Under the pieces are notes generated by a model that saw only the letters and a program-made list of their open reading frames with translations, had not been told where the DNA came from and ran no database searches. 64,000 nt of DNA. Origin: Frigoribacterium sp. PhB116. Its GTDB lineage: Bacteria; Actinomycetota; Actinomycetes; Actinomycetales; Microbacteriaceae. A program made the translations under genes and the position numbers. The stretch lies in assembly GCF_004364285.1 (NCBI RefSeq), contig NZ_SOBE01000001.1:1240001-1304000 (forward strand), written 5' to 3'. Each line of letters starts with the position of its first letter. Within the stretch, counting starts at the first letter, position 1. This document shows, in pieces, positions 19,341-28,122 of the stretch.

Positions 19341-20768
19341 TCAGCGCCGGTACGCCGCCGCCGGGTGCGACGCCGGGAGCCGCGGCCCGCCTCCCGTGTA
19401 CCGCTCGCGCAGCGTCTCGCCCGGCACGTACGCCTCGCGCACGCGCCCGCGACGGCGCAGCTCGGGCACGACCAGCTCGACGAAGTCGCGCAGCGTGTCG
19501 TACGAGTGGTACTGCCGCAGGTTGATGCCGTCGATCCCCTCCTCGTCGAGCCACCGCTCGATCTCGTCGGCGACGACCGTCGGCGTCCCGGCGACGAAGA
19601 ACGCGCCGCCCCAGGCCTCGTCCACGCTCGCGATCAGCTCGCCGACCGTGATGTCGAGAGGCAGGGAGGCGGCCGCCGGGTGCTCGAGGCGCCCCTCGGC
19701 CACGAGGGCCTCGCGGACGGTCGTCGCGGGGTCGTGCGACGGCGCGTCGAAGGGGACGCTGCGGTGCACGAGCGCGCCTTGCTCGCTGGCGAACGACTCG
19801 TAGAGGGCCAGCTTCTCGGCCACCGCCTCCTCGGTCTCGGCCGTGATCACGCCGGCCTGCACGATGAAGCGGACGTCGTCGGCAGCCCGGCCCGCCTCGA
19901 CGGCCGCGGCCCTGGTGGCCTCCGCCACGCGGGCCACCGCACGTCCGCCGGTGAAGACGACCTCGGCGTTGCGGGCGGCCTGCTCCACGCCGGTCGGCGA
20001 CGCAGTCGCGAGGAAGAGCACCGGGGTGCGCTGCGGCGACGGCTCGCTGAGGTGCGGCCCGACGACCTTGTAGAAGCGGCCGTCGTGGTCGATCGTGTGC
20101 ACCTTCGACGGGTCGGTGTACACGCCTGAGCCGGGCGCGAGTCCGTCGGCGATCGGGTCGGCGACGACGGCGTCGTCCTCCCACGAGCCCTCCCAGAGCT
20201 TGTAGAGCACGTCCAGGTACTCGGCCGCCCGGGCGTAGCGCTCCTCCTTCGGGATCTGGTCGTCGAGCCCGAAGTTGCGCGCGGCCGAGGGCAGGTACGA
20301 GGTGACGACGTTCCAGCCGACGCGGCCCCCCGTCAGGTGGTCGAGCGTCGACATGCGTCGCGCGAACGCGAAGGGAGGCTCGTAGCTCGTCGACGCGGTG
20401 ACGCCGAAGCCGAGGTGCTCGGTCACCGCGGCCATCGCCGGCACGACGAGCATCGGGTCGTTCGCGGGCGCCTGTATCCCCTCGAGCAGGGCCGGCGCCG
20501 GGCTGTCGCGGTAGACGTCGTAGGTGCCGAGCACGTCGGCGAGGAACACGGCGTCGAAGCCGCCCTGCTCGGCCAGCCGCGCGAGCTCGGTCCAGTAGCG
20601 GATGTCGGTGTACTCGCGACGGTGGTTGCCGGGGAGCCGCCAGAGGCCGTGCGTGATGTGGCCGACGCAGTTCATCTCGAAGAGGTTGAGGATCAGCTTC
20701 TTCCTCGCGGCGGGCGCGGCGTCGGCGTGGGGTGCGGTCTCGGGCGTCGGGGCGGTCTCGTCGGTCAC
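19341..20768 (-). CDS. NtaA/SnaA/DszA-type FMN-dependent monooxygenase
   Basis: This 475-aa luciferase-superfamily enzyme of the long NtaA/DmoA subgroup uses FMNH2 from a separate reductase to attack C-N or C-S bonds of small organic compounds. Typical segments are KLILNLFEMNCVGHITHGLW near residues 23-42, FDAVFLADVLGTYDVY, TASTSYEPPFAFARRMSTLD and GRVGWNVVTSYLPSAARNFG. FYKVVGPHLSEPSPQRTPVLF also fits. The start is the GTG at 20766-20768; in-frame upstream sequence is not conserved-looking. An NAD(P)H:FMN reductase gene lies 9 kb away (29426) but is not in the same operon. The substrate is unknown. Confidence 0.88.
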   Translation of the reverse strand: MTDETAPTPETAPHADAAPAARKKLILNLFEMNCVGHITHGLWRLPGNHRREYTDIRYWTELARLAEQGGFDAVFLADVLGTYDVYRDSPAPALLEGIQAPANDPMLVVPAMAAVTEHLGFGVTASTSYEPPFAFARRMSTLDHLTGGRVGWNVVTSYLPSAARNFGLDDQIPKEERYARAAEYLDVLYKLWEGSWEDDAVVADPIADGLAPGSGVYTDPSKVHTIDHDGRFYKVVGPHLSEPSPQRTPVLFLATASPTGVEQAARNAEVVFTGGRAVARVAEATRAAAVEAGRAADDVRFIVQAGVITAETEEAVAEKLALYESFASEQGALVHRSVPFDAPSHDPATTVREALVAEGRLEHPAAASLPLDITVGELIASVDEAWGGAFFVAGTPTVVADEIERWLDEEGIDGINLRQYHSYDTLRDFVELVVPELRRRGRVREAYVPGETLRERYTGGGPRLPASHPAAAYRR

Positions 20769-20900
20769 CCGGTCGACACTGCCACAGGCCGGAGGCGCGG
20801 GCCTAGCCCGTGACGCCCCGCGACGGGTGGTACCGCGGTACCACCACGACGGCACCGTGCTCCGACGAGGGCGACGAGCTTGCTCCGTAGCGTCGTGACC

Positions 20901-21818
20901 ATGATCGAAGCCAGCCACCTCACCAAGCGCCACGGCGCCTCCCTCGCCGTCGACGACGTCTCGTTCACGGTCGCGCCGGGCACCGTCACCGGGTTCCTCG
21001 GGCCGAACGGCGCCGGCAAGTCGACCACCATGCGGATGATCGTCGGGCTCGACCGGCCGACCTCGGGCACGGTCACCGTGAACGGGAACCGCTACGCCGA
21101 CAGCCCGGCGCCCCTGCAGGAGGTGGGGGTCCTGCTCGACGCCGGAGCCGTCCACCCCGGGCGCACGGCCCGCGACCACCTCCGCACCGTCGCCCGGACG
21201 CACGGCATCCCCGACCGCCGCGTCGACGAGGTCATCGGGCTCACCGGCCTCGAGTCGGTCGCACGTCGCCGTGCCGGCACCTTCTCCCTCGGCATGGGAC
21301 AGCGCCTCGGCATCGCCACGGCCCTGCTCGGCGACCCCGACACGCTCGTGCTCGACGAGCCCGTCAACGGGCTCGACCCCGAGGGCGTCATCTGGGTGCG
21401 GCAGCTCTGCCGCTCCCTCGCCGCCGAGGGGCGCGCCGTGCTGCTCTCGAGCCACCTGATGAGCGAGATGGCCCAGACGGCCGACCGCCTCGTCGTCCTC
21501 GGCCGGGGCCGGGTCATCGCCGACGCCTCCGTCGCCGACGTGCTCGCCGGCCAGGGAGGAGGCACGGTCGCCGTCAGGACCGACTCGGCCGAGCGCCTCG
21601 AGGCCCTGCTGCGCCCGCTCGGCGGCACGGTCACGCGCCTCGCCGCGGACCGGCTCGAGGTCGCGGGGCTCACCGCGGAGCAGATCGCCCGGGCGGCCTC
21701 GCCGGCCGGCGTGCTGCTGTTCGAGCTGACGCCCACGCAGACGTCGCTGGAGGACGCCTTCTTCGGCCTGACCGACGACTCGGTCGAGTACCGGTCCGGG
21801 TCGAGGACTCAGGCGTGA
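20901..21818 (+). CDS. ABC transporter ATP-binding protein
   Basis: The 305-aa ATPase has Walker A GPNGAGKST (about residues 35-43), signature FSLGMGQRLGIA, Walker B TLVLDEPVNGLDP and an H-loop SSHLMSEM. It is typical of ABC-2 exporters with a CcmA-like C-terminal extension. It pairs with the permease at 22015 and the two-component system at 22832-24993, as in many antimicrobial-peptide or drug-responsive exporters. The start is the ATG at 20901. The last codons (GSRTQA) and the TGA are supplied by 86-bp element D, so the natural C-terminus has been replaced or extended by the element. Confidence 0.92.
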   Translation: MIEASHLTKRHGASLAVDDVSFTVAPGTVTGFLGPNGAGKSTTMRMIVGLDRPTSGTVTVNGNRYADSPAPLQEVGVLLDAGAVHPGRTARDHLRTVARTHGIPDRRVDEVIGLTGLESVARRRAGTFSLGMGQRLGIATALLGDPDTLVLDEPVNGLDPEGVIWVRQLCRSLAAEGRAVLLSSHLMSEMAQTADRLVVLGRGRVIADASVADVLAGQGGGTVAVRTDSAERLEALLRPLGGTVTRLAADRLEVAGLTAEQIARAASPAGVLLFELTPTQTSLEDAFFGLTDDSVEYRSGSRTQA

Positions 21819-21885
21819 TCGACCGGGGCGCCTCGGGGACGGGCGCCGCCGGCCCCCCGTGACCAGCGCCTCCTGAGTCCTCGAC
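21800..21885. repeat. 86-bp bipartite inverted element, copy D
   Basis: Ends are GTCGAGGACTCAGG and its exact reverse complement CCTGAGTCCTCGAC. The left end encodes the last residues and stop codon of the ABC ATPase gene. The ~130 bp from here to the permease start is pyrimidine-rich (CTCCTCCCCTCCTTCTC type) with no other signal. Confidence 0.92.
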
Positions 21886-22014
21886 CGGACTGAGCACCGC
21901 AGCCGCGCTGCTCCGACCTCCGACCACTGCTTCGCGCCTGCTCCTCCGCGCTCTCTCCTCCTCCCCTCCTTCTCTTCTTCCCTCCCCGCACTTCCTCCCG
22001 ATCGGAGACACCTC

Positions 22015-22830
22015 GTGACCACCGCACCCCTGCTCAGCCCGCTCGAGCGCGCACCGCGCCTGACCTTCGCCCGCGTCGCCTGGTCGGAGCGGACCAAGCT
22101 GACGAGCGTCCGCTCGACCTGGCTGATCGCGGCGCTGACCGTCGTCCTGTCCGCCGCGGCGAGCGCCGCCGTCGCCCTCACCGACGCCTCCGACCCTGCC
22201 GGCGCACTGGCGGGCGGGGTGGCGACCACCCTCCGCACGATGGCGCCGGCGACGACGGTCGGTGAGCTCTTCGTCGCTGTGCTCGTCGTGCTCTTCGTCA
22301 CGCAGGAGTTCGCGACCGGCCAGAAGCGGACCACCTACTCCGCCGTGCCCCGGCGGCTGCCCGTGCTCGCGGCGAAGGCCCTCGTCGCGGCGGGCGCCGC
22401 CGTCGTGCTCTCGGCGGCCTCGTCGGTCGCGGCGTGGGCGGCGTCGAGCGCGGTGCTGTGGAGCACGGGCCTGCGGACCTCGCTCGTCGACGCCGCCGTG
22501 CTCCAGGCCGTCGGCGCCGCGGCGGCGTGGCTGGCCGTGCTCACCGTGTTCACCGTGATGGTCGCCACCCTCGTCCGGAGCTCGGCCGGGGCGATCGCCA
22601 TCGTCCTCGGGGTGCTGCTCGTGCTGCCCGTCGCCGTGATCCTGCTGACCGCCAGCCAGGGATCCGACTGGTCCGTACTGCTCCTCACGTACGCTGAGAC
22701 GACCATGAGCCAGCTCTTCTCCGGCACCGAGCCCGCCGCCGACCTGGGCCGCGACGTGGGCGTGCTCGCCGCGTGGCTCGTCGCGCCGACCGCCGCCGCG
22801 GCGTGGGCCACCGCGCGACGCGACGTCTGA
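22015..22830 (+). CDS. ABC-2 type exporter permease
   Basis: This 271-aa membrane protein has about six hydrophobic segments (WLIAALTVVLSAAASAAVAL, ELFVAVLVVLFVTQEFA, AIAIVLGVLLVLPVAVILL, and others). The motif QEFATGQKRTTYSAVPRR is typical of ABC-2 permeases that work with CcmA-like ATPases. It begins at a GTG (22015). It is one base apart from the histidine kinase gene that follows, so exporter and sensor are likely co-transcribed. The exported compound is unknown. Confidence 0.85.
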   Translation: MTTAPLLSPLERAPRLTFARVAWSERTKLTSVRSTWLIAALTVVLSAAASAAVALTDASDPAGALAGGVATTLRTMAPATTVGELFVAVLVVLFVTQEFATGQKRTTYSAVPRRLPVLAAKALVAAGAAVVLSAASSVAAWAASSAVLWSTGLRTSLVDAAVLQAVGAAAAWLAVLTVFTVMVATLVRSSAGAIAIVLGVLLVLPVAVILLTASQGSDWSVLLLTYAETTMSQLFSGTEPAADLGRDVGVLAAWLVAPTAAAAWATARRDV

Positions 22831-22831
22831 G

Positions 22832-24334
22832 ATGCGCGTCCGCCGCGCCTCCTCGTCGTCGGGTCCCGACGCCGCGCCGAGGCCCGGCCCCGCGCCGGGG
22901 CCCGGCGCCGCGCCGGTACCGGTGCCGGTCCCCGGCGTGGGCGCCGGTGTGGGCGCCGTGCCCCGGCCGCCCGGGGCGATCCGCCGACGCATCGCGGCGC
23001 ACCCCGTCGCGACGGACGTCGTCGTCGCCCTCGCGGCCGGGGCGTTCGGGATCCTGGGAGGCGTCTCGAAGATCGCCCCGTGGGTCGTCGTCTTCCCCGC
23101 TCCCTGGCCCTGGTACGTGCTCTGGGCCCTCGCCTCCGGCGCACTTCTGCTGCGCCGCAGGCTACCCGTCGTCGTGGCGGCGGTCGCCTTCGCCGCCCTC
23201 GTCGGCCAGGCCGCGCTCGACGCGACCGACCTGCCCTGGGCCTTGCTCATCGCCCTCTACTCGGTCGCGGCCCACCGCGGCGCCCGCTGGGCCTGGGCCT
23301 GCTCCGCGGCGGTCGTGGGCCTGCTCTGGGCCCTGTCGGCGACGCTGGTCCCGCAGCTGGAGTCGCCGCTGGTGGCGGCCTTCGGCATCGTCGTGGTCGT
23401 GCTCGTCGGGCTCAACGTGCGCAGCCGGCGCCAGTACCTCGCCGCCCTCATCGACCGGGCCGCACAGCTCGAGCGCGACCGGGACCAGGAGGCGCGTCTC
23501 GCCGCGGGCGCGGAGCGCGCGCGGATCGCCCGCGAGCTCCACGACGTCGTCGCCCACGGCATGTCCGTGATGATCAGCCTCTCCGACGGGGCCGACGCGG
23601 TCGCCGAGGTCGACCCGGCGCGCAGCCGCGACGCCGTGCGGCAGATCGGCGTCGTCGGACGGGAGGCGCTGGCCGACATGCGCCGCCTGCTCGGCGTGCT
23701 GCACGACGACGACGACGACGCGGCGCTCGCTCCCCAGCCGGGGCTCGACGAGCTCGACGACCTCGTCGAGACCTACCGCTCGGCCGGCCTGCCCGTCGCG
23801 CTCACCCGCGTGGGCGAGCTGCCGACGGCTCCTGCTCTGCAGGTGGTCCTCTACCGGACAGTGCAGGAGGGGCTGACGAACTCCCTGAGGTACGCCGAGC
23901 GGCCGACGCGGGTCGCAGTGGTCCTGCGCGGTGCCGAGGGTCGGGGCGTCGGCAGTGGCAGCGGCAGCGGCAGCGGCGATGTCGACGCGCTCGGGCTCGG
24001 GCCCGCGCTCGGCGGGGTCACCGTCGAGGTCGTCGACGACGGCGCGGGCACCGTCCCCGCCGCCTCGGTCGGGACGGAGCGCGGGCTCGTCGGGCTCCGC
24101 GAGCGCGCAGCACTGTACGGGGGCACCCTCGAGGCCGGCCCGCGCACGGACCTGGGCGGGCGCGGGTGGCGGCTGCGGCTCGCCCTGCCGGGTCACGGCG
24201 ACGGCGCCGGCGCTCAGCCGGTGACCGGGGCGAGCGCTCAGCCCCTCCCCGGGCGGGACGCCCAGCCCGCCGCGAGCGCGACCTCTGCCCCGACGCCGAC
24301 CGACGCCGACCAGCTGCCCGAGGAGGCACCGTGA
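22832..24334 (+). CDS. NarL-type sensor histidine kinase
   Basis: The 500-aa kinase has an unusual Pro/Gly/Ala/Val-rich N-terminus (residues ~10-45) and then several membrane segments with short loops and no large sensor domain. The HisKA_3 dimerisation box is ERARIARELHDVVAHGMSVM, with the phosphorylated histidine in ELHD. The HATPase domain has TVQEGLTNSLRYA and a glycine-rich VDDGAGTVPA segment. A GSGSGSGSGD insert encoded by hexanucleotide repeats at about 23950-23979 interrupts the HATPase domain between strands. The C-terminal tail is Ala/Gln/Pro-rich. It overlaps the response regulator by 4 bp. Such kinases often sense the exporter itself or membrane stress. Confidence 0.9.
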   Translation: MRVRRASSSSGPDAAPRPGPAPGPGAAPVPVPVPGVGAGVGAVPRPPGAIRRRIAAHPVATDVVVALAAGAFGILGGVSKIAPWVVVFPAPWPWYVLWALASGALLLRRRLPVVVAAVAFAALVGQAALDATDLPWALLIALYSVAAHRGARWAWACSAAVVGLLWALSATLVPQLESPLVAAFGIVVVVLVGLNVRSRRQYLAALIDRAAQLERDRDQEARLAAGAERARIARELHDVVAHGMSVMISLSDGADAVAEVDPARSRDAVRQIGVVGREALADMRRLLGVLHDDDDDAALAPQPGLDELDDLVETYRSAGLPVALTRVGELPTAPALQVVLYRTVQEGLTNSLRYAERPTRVAVVLRGAEGRGVGSGSGSGSGDVDALGLGPALGGVTVEVVDDGAGTVPAASVGTERGLVGLRERAALYGGTLEAGPRTDLGGRGWRLRLALPGHGDGAGAQPVTGASAQPLPGRDAQPAASATSAPTPTDADQLPEEAP

Positions 24335-24993
24335 CCGACATCACCGTCATGCTCGTCGACGACCAGGACCTGCTGCGCGCCGGCATGGCGATGGTGCTCG
24401 GGGCCCAGCCGGGCCTCCGGATCGTGGGCGAGGCCGCGGACGGCCTCTCCGCGGTCGAGCGCGACGCGGAACTGCGGCCGGACGTCGTCCTGATGGACGT
24501 CCGCATGCCCGCCCTCGACGGGATCGAGGCCACCCGCCGCATCGTCGCCGCGCGCCCGGAGGCGCGCGTGCTCGTGCTGACGACGTTCGACCTCGACGAG
24601 TACGCCTTCGGGGGCCTGAACGCGGGCGCGAGCGGGTTCCTCCTCAAGGACGCTCCCCCGGCCGACCTGGTCGCCGCGATCCGCACCGTGGCGGCGGGCG
24701 ACGCCATCGTGTCGCCGCGCGTGACCCGCGCGATGATCGACCTGTACCGGGGGCGCCTGCCCGATCCTGCGGGCGTGCGTCGCGCCTCCTCGATCGACCT
24801 GCTCTCCGAGCGCGAGCGAGAGGTGCTCGTCGCGATCGGGCGTGGGCTCAGCAACTCGGAGATCGCCCGGGAGCTCTTCCTCTCGGAGTCGACCGTCAAG
24901 ACGCACGTCGGACGCGTGCTGGCCAAGCTCGACGCGCGCGACCGGGTGCACGCGGTGATCTTCGCCTACGAGAACGGGCTCGCCGGGGGCTGA
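24331..24993 (+). CDS. NarL/LuxR-type response regulator
   Basis: This 220-aa regulator starts at GTG 24331 (VTDITVMLVDDQDLLRAGM). The receiver domain carries the acidic pocket VDDQD and the phospho-acceptor Asp in VVLMDVRMP, with the conserved Lys in LLKDAPP. The C-terminal GerE/LuxR HTH is EREVLVAIGRGLSNSEIARE, followed by STVKTHVGRVLAKL. It is the last gene of the ABC-permease-kinase-regulator operon and probably controls that operon in response to the exported compound. Confidence 0.94.
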   Translation: MTDITVMLVDDQDLLRAGMAMVLGAQPGLRIVGEAADGLSAVERDAELRPDVVLMDVRMPALDGIEATRRIVAARPEARVLVLTTFDLDEYAFGGLNAGASGFLLKDAPPADLVAAIRTVAAGDAIVSPRVTRAMIDLYRGRLPDPAGVRRASSIDLLSEREREVLVAIGRGLSNSEIARELFLSESTVKTHVGRVLAKLDARDRVHAVIFAYENGLAGG

Positions 24994-25027
24994 TCCCGCG
25001 CCGCGGGCGGCCTTCGCGCTCGACCGT

Positions 25028-25113
25028 GTCGAGCGATCAGGAGGCGACGACGCCGACGACGCTCGTGCCGCCGGTCGGAGCCCGTCGAGGACGCCGACGC
25101 CTGAGTCCTCGAC
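25028..25113. repeat. 86-bp bipartite inverted element, copy E
   Basis: Ends are GTCGAGCGATCAGG and CCTGAGTCCTCGAC. It occupies the 24994-25322 gap between convergent regulator and MFS genes together with copy F. Confidence 0.9.
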
Positions 25114-25166
25114 ACGAGGGTCGCTCGCTCAACACGGGGGCCGCCCCGCTCGACCGCGTCGACCGC

Positions 25167-25252
25167 GTCGACCCTTCAGGAGACGGCGCCGTGCGCGCCG
25201 TGCACGCCGCCGATCGGGCGCCCTCGACGGCGCCGCTGCCTGAGTCCTCGAC
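25167..25252. repeat. 86-bp bipartite inverted element, copy F
   Basis: Ends are GTCGACCCTTCAGG and CCTGAGTCCTCGAC. It starts 53 bp after copy E; apart from the two elements the gap holds no other feature I can name. Confidence 0.9.
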
Positions 25253-25322
25253 ACGGCACCGTGCCGCGGTGGTGCCGGGCACGGGAGGCGCGGGCACCCG
25301 TTCCGACGGACCCCGACCGGGG

Positions 25323-26810
25323 CTAGCTGCTCCGACGCCCGCCGCGCACTGCGGGTCCGGTCGGCACCGAGCCCGTGCGGGCCGCCTGCACGGTCGCGAT
25401 CGACGCCGTCACGACCGACACGGACGAGGTGATGGTGCGGAGGCTCGACGTCGACAGGGTCGACTGCGTGTGTCCCGAGACCGGGAAGCCCCGGCGGCCG
25501 AGGACGACGACCACGAGGCTCGCCCCGACCACGACCGCCGCGACGAACGGCAGCGCGCCGAGGCCGAGCCCGGCCGTGCCGAACACCTGTGCGCCGAGCG
25601 CGGCCCCGGCCGCGATGCCGACGTTGGAGCCTGCGTTGACGAGAGCTCCGGCGATGTCGGGGCTGACGCCTCCGGTGCGGATGGCCGCCGCCATGAATAA
25701 GGTCCCGGTGGTGCCGTTCGCCGCGACCCAGAGCCCGGCTACCACGAAGGTGCCGACGAGCGAGCCGTGCACGAGGGGCAGGGCGGCGAGGGCCAGCGCC
25801 ATGACGGCCACGGCGGCGATGAGCGTCTGTCGCGGCGCCCGGTCGACGAAGGCACCCGCGGTCAGCAGCCCCACGATGCCCGTGACGCCGAGCACGAGGA
25901 GGGCCGGTGCGACCGCGTCGTCGCTAAGTCCGGCCGTCATCAGGTACGGGCCGACGTAGGTGTAGACGACGTAGTGCCCGGCGAACAGGAGGAGGTCGGC
26001 GACGACGACGGCGAGCAGGCCGGAACGAGCCCAGGCCGCGACCGAGCCGAGGTGCGGCGACGACTCGCCCCGGACCGCGGGCAGGAACGCCAGCGCCACG
26101 ACGGCGAGGACGGCGGAGGCGACCGCCACGGCGAAGACCGCGGAGCGCCAGCCGAGGTGGTCGCCGACCGCCGTGGCGAGGGGCACGCCGAGCACGAAGC
26201 CGAGCGAGCTGCCCGAGTAGACGAACGCGATGGCGCGGCCCGCGAGCCGGGGCGGGACGATGCGCGTGGCGTACGCCGAGGCCACCGAGAAGAAGAGGGC
26301 GTGGGCGATGCCGCCCACGACGCGTCCCACGCAGACCGTCTCGAAGTTCGGGGCGAGCGCCACGATCAGGTTCGACGCGGTGTAGCCACCGAGGGTCGCG
26401 ACGAGGACGGCCTTCCGCGGCACGCGCGCCGTCGCCCACGTCAGCGGCAGCGCGAGCAGGGCGACCGCGAGGGCGTAGACCGTGATGACGACGCCCATGC
26501 GGGACTCGGTGACCCCGAGGTCCTCGCTCATCGTCGAGAGGAGTCCGACGGGCATCAGCTCGGTGGTGATCGCGAAGAACGTGGCCAGCCCGAGCACGGC
26601 GATGCCGACGATCGCCGACGGGGTGAGGACGTGCGGCGTACCGTCGTGGCCGTGGGTCGGACGGGGGGCCGGGGTGTCGATGCCGCTGACCCGCATGGAC
26701 CCCGTGTAGGTCGAGGCCGGGGTCGAGGTCGGGCCCTGCGTGTCGGGCTCGGGGGCGAGGGCCACGGAGCCGGTGCGGGTGTCGTCGGGACGCGGGGAGT
26801 TCTGGGGCAC
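25323..26810 (-). CDS. MFS exporter (DHA1 family, AraJ/SotB-like)
   Basis: The protein has 12 predicted membrane helices and the MFS motif A-like loop ATARVPRKAVLVATLGG. TELMPVGLLSTMSEDLGVTE in helix 1-2 is typical of sugar/arabinose-efflux and drug-efflux DHA1 members. The start is uncertain. The GTG at 26808-26810 gives 495 aa with a ~65-residue polar N-terminus; the ATG at 26695-26697 (MRVSGIDTP) gives a more usual length of 457. The C-terminal tail (about 40 residues, Ser/Thr-rich) is not conserved-looking. The substrate is unknown; drug or sugar efflux is equally possible. Confidence 0.85.
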   Translation of the reverse strand: MPQNSPRPDDTRTGSVALAPEPDTQGPTSTPASTYTGSMRVSGIDTPAPRPTHGHDGTPHVLTPSAIVGIAVLGLATFFAITTELMPVGLLSTMSEDLGVTESRMGVVITVYALAVALLALPLTWATARVPRKAVLVATLGGYTASNLIVALAPNFETVCVGRVVGGIAHALFFSVASAYATRIVPPRLAGRAIAFVYSGSSLGFVLGVPLATAVGDHLGWRSAVFAVAVASAVLAVVALAFLPAVRGESSPHLGSVAAWARSGLLAVVVADLLLFAGHYVVYTYVGPYLMTAGLSDDAVAPALLVLGVTGIVGLLTAGAFVDRAPRQTLIAAVAVMALALAALPLVHGSLVGTFVVAGLWVAANGTTGTLFMAAAIRTGGVSPDIAGALVNAGSNVGIAAGAALGAQVFGTAGLGLGALPFVAAVVVGASLVVVVLGRRGFPVSGHTQSTLSTSSLRTITSSVSVVTASIATVQAARTGSVPTGPAVRGGRRSS

Positions 26811-26872
26811 GGTCAGGCCTTCCTGGACGGGCCGGCCGGGCGCGCACGACGATCGGCTCGTCGAGGGACCAC

Positions 26873-26998
26873 TCAGCCGACAAGACCCGGCGTGACGGCG
26901 CGGGCGGTGTCGGGAGGCGGAGCGCGCACGTCGCGGCGGAGGGGCGGGCGTTCGGGGATGGGCCACTCCACGACGAGGGCGTCCATCCAGTGTTGCAC
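26873..26998 (-). CDS. possible 41-aa upstream ORF before the MFS gene
   Basis: A GTG at 26996-26998 (or ATG at 26984-26986) opens a short frame beginning MQHWMDALVVEWPIPERPP and ending in TGA at 26873-26875, 62 bp before the first possible MFS start. It is preceded by GGAGGGCCC and by the only AT-richer stretch nearby (27028-27042). A leader peptide for an exporter gene is possible, but there is no attenuator hairpin I can define. The rest of the 26811-27102 interval shows nothing else. Confidence 0.25.
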   Translation of the reverse strand: MQHWMDALVVEWPIPERPPLRRDVRAPPPDTARAVTPGLVG

Positions 26999-27102
26999 GG
27001 CCCCCCGGGCCCTCCGCAAGATCCAGAACGACATTCGGTTTTGCGGCCTGCGCAGTGCCGTCGCCGCCCTGGTCGACAGGTCGCCGCCCCGCTGTGACGG
27101 CC

Positions 27103-27855
27103 TCAGGAGGCGCGGCGAGCGGCCAGCGCCGCCTCCAGCAGGTCGGTGAGCACGGTGCCGCGCGACCCCGCGTCCTCCGGGTGCCACTGGACGCACCAGA
27201 CGGGCGCCTCCTCGTGCTCGACCGCCTCGATCGTGCCGTCGTCGGCGCGGGCGACGACCCTGAGCCCCGCGGCGACACGTCCGACGGCCTGGTGGTGGGA
27301 GCTCCGCACGTCGAGCTCCGTCGCGCCGAGCGCCTTCGCCAGCTCGCTGCCGGGCTCGACGAGCACGCGGTGGTCGACCATGCTGTCCGTGGTGTCGCCT
27401 CCGACGTGTCCGCCGTCGTGGAGGTGCTGCACCAGGTCGCCGCCGAGGGCGACGTTCACGAGCTGCATGCCCCGGCAGATGCCGACGAGCGGGGTGCGTT
27501 CCTCGACGGCGCGACGGACGATCGCGACCTGGGCCCGGTCCGCCGCCGGGAACGTCTGGCCGAGGTGCGGCTCGCCCGGGTCGCCGCCGTAGAGGGACGG
27601 GTCGACGTCCTCTCCCCCGGTCACGATGACCGCGTCCGCCGCCGACAGGCGCTCGTCGAGCTCGGCCGGGGGCGTCTGCGCCGCCGGCACGCGGTCGACG
27701 GCGAAGCCCACGTCGGTCGCCGCCGCGACGACGCTGGCCGTGAGGCGCTGCAGCTCGGCCTCGAAGGCGGGGTCGTCGCGTCCGCCATCGGCGACGTCGA
27801 CGACGAGCAGGACGGGCGTCGACGCAGGGTCGCGTCGAGGACTCAGGTCGGACAT
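27103..27855 (-). CDS. class I glutamine amidotransferase-like hydrolase (peptidase C26, PuuD-like)
   Basis: The 250-aa protein has the C26 triad layout. The nucleophile Cys sits in VGICRGMQLVNVALGG (about 124-139), the His in CVQWHPED, and the acidic partner follows. DAVIVTGGEDVDPSLYGG is the conserved N-terminal loop. Family members hydrolyse gamma-glutamyl bonds, for example gamma-glutamyl-GABA in putrescine breakdown; no other put genes are nearby. The ATG at 27853-27855 begins MSDLSPRRDP, and residues 4-7 (LSPR) are encoded by the right-hand half-site... read on the opposite strand, the left end of 86-bp element G. The element therefore overlaps the 5' end of this gene, and the real start may have been remodelled. 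Confidence 0.85.
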   Translation of the reverse strand: MSDLSPRRDPASTPVLLVVDVADGGRDDPAFEAELQRLTASVVAAATDVGFAVDRVPAAQTPPAELDERLSAADAVIVTGGEDVDPSLYGGDPGEPHLGQTFPAADRAQVAIVRRAVEERTPLVGICRGMQLVNVALGGDLVQHLHDGGHVGGDTTDSMVDHRVLVEPGSELAKALGATELDVRSSHHQAVGRVAAGLRVVARADDGTIEAVEHEEAPVWCVQWHPEDAGSRGTVLTDLLEAALAARRAS

Positions 27856-27919
27856 GCCGCCATCGTGCCAGGCGCCTGCCGGCGGGGCCGGTCGCGACGC
27901 GCACGCCTGAGTCCTCGAC
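27834..27919. repeat. 86-bp bipartite inverted element, copy G
   Basis: Ends are GTCGAGGACTCAGG and CCTGAGTCCTCGAC. It lies in the divergent gap between the C26 hydrolase and the PRC-barrel gene, and its left 22 bp overlap the start of the hydrolase gene. Confidence 0.92.
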
Positions 27920-27980
27920 GGCACGGGGCAGACCGGAACCGCCCGGATCGGCACGGCGCGCCTGCGCGCGGCCCAGCCCG

Positions 27981-28064
27981 CGCGGACTGCCCGGGCCGAG
28001 CGCACTGCCCGGCCCGCGCGCACTGCCCGGCCCGCGCGCACTGCCCGGCCCGCGCGCACGCCGG
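27981..28064. repeat. 18-bp tandem array upstream of the PRC-barrel gene
   Basis: Units containing CGCACTGCCCGGCCCG begin at 28001, 28019 and 28037, with partial units before (27981) and after (28055). It ends 59 bp before the PRC-barrel start codon, so it lies in or near that promoter. Confidence 0.9.
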
Positions 28065-28122
28065 GCTACTACCGTCGACCACACGCGTGCCGGCCCTGAT
28101 CCGTGCAGCAGAGAGGGATGTC

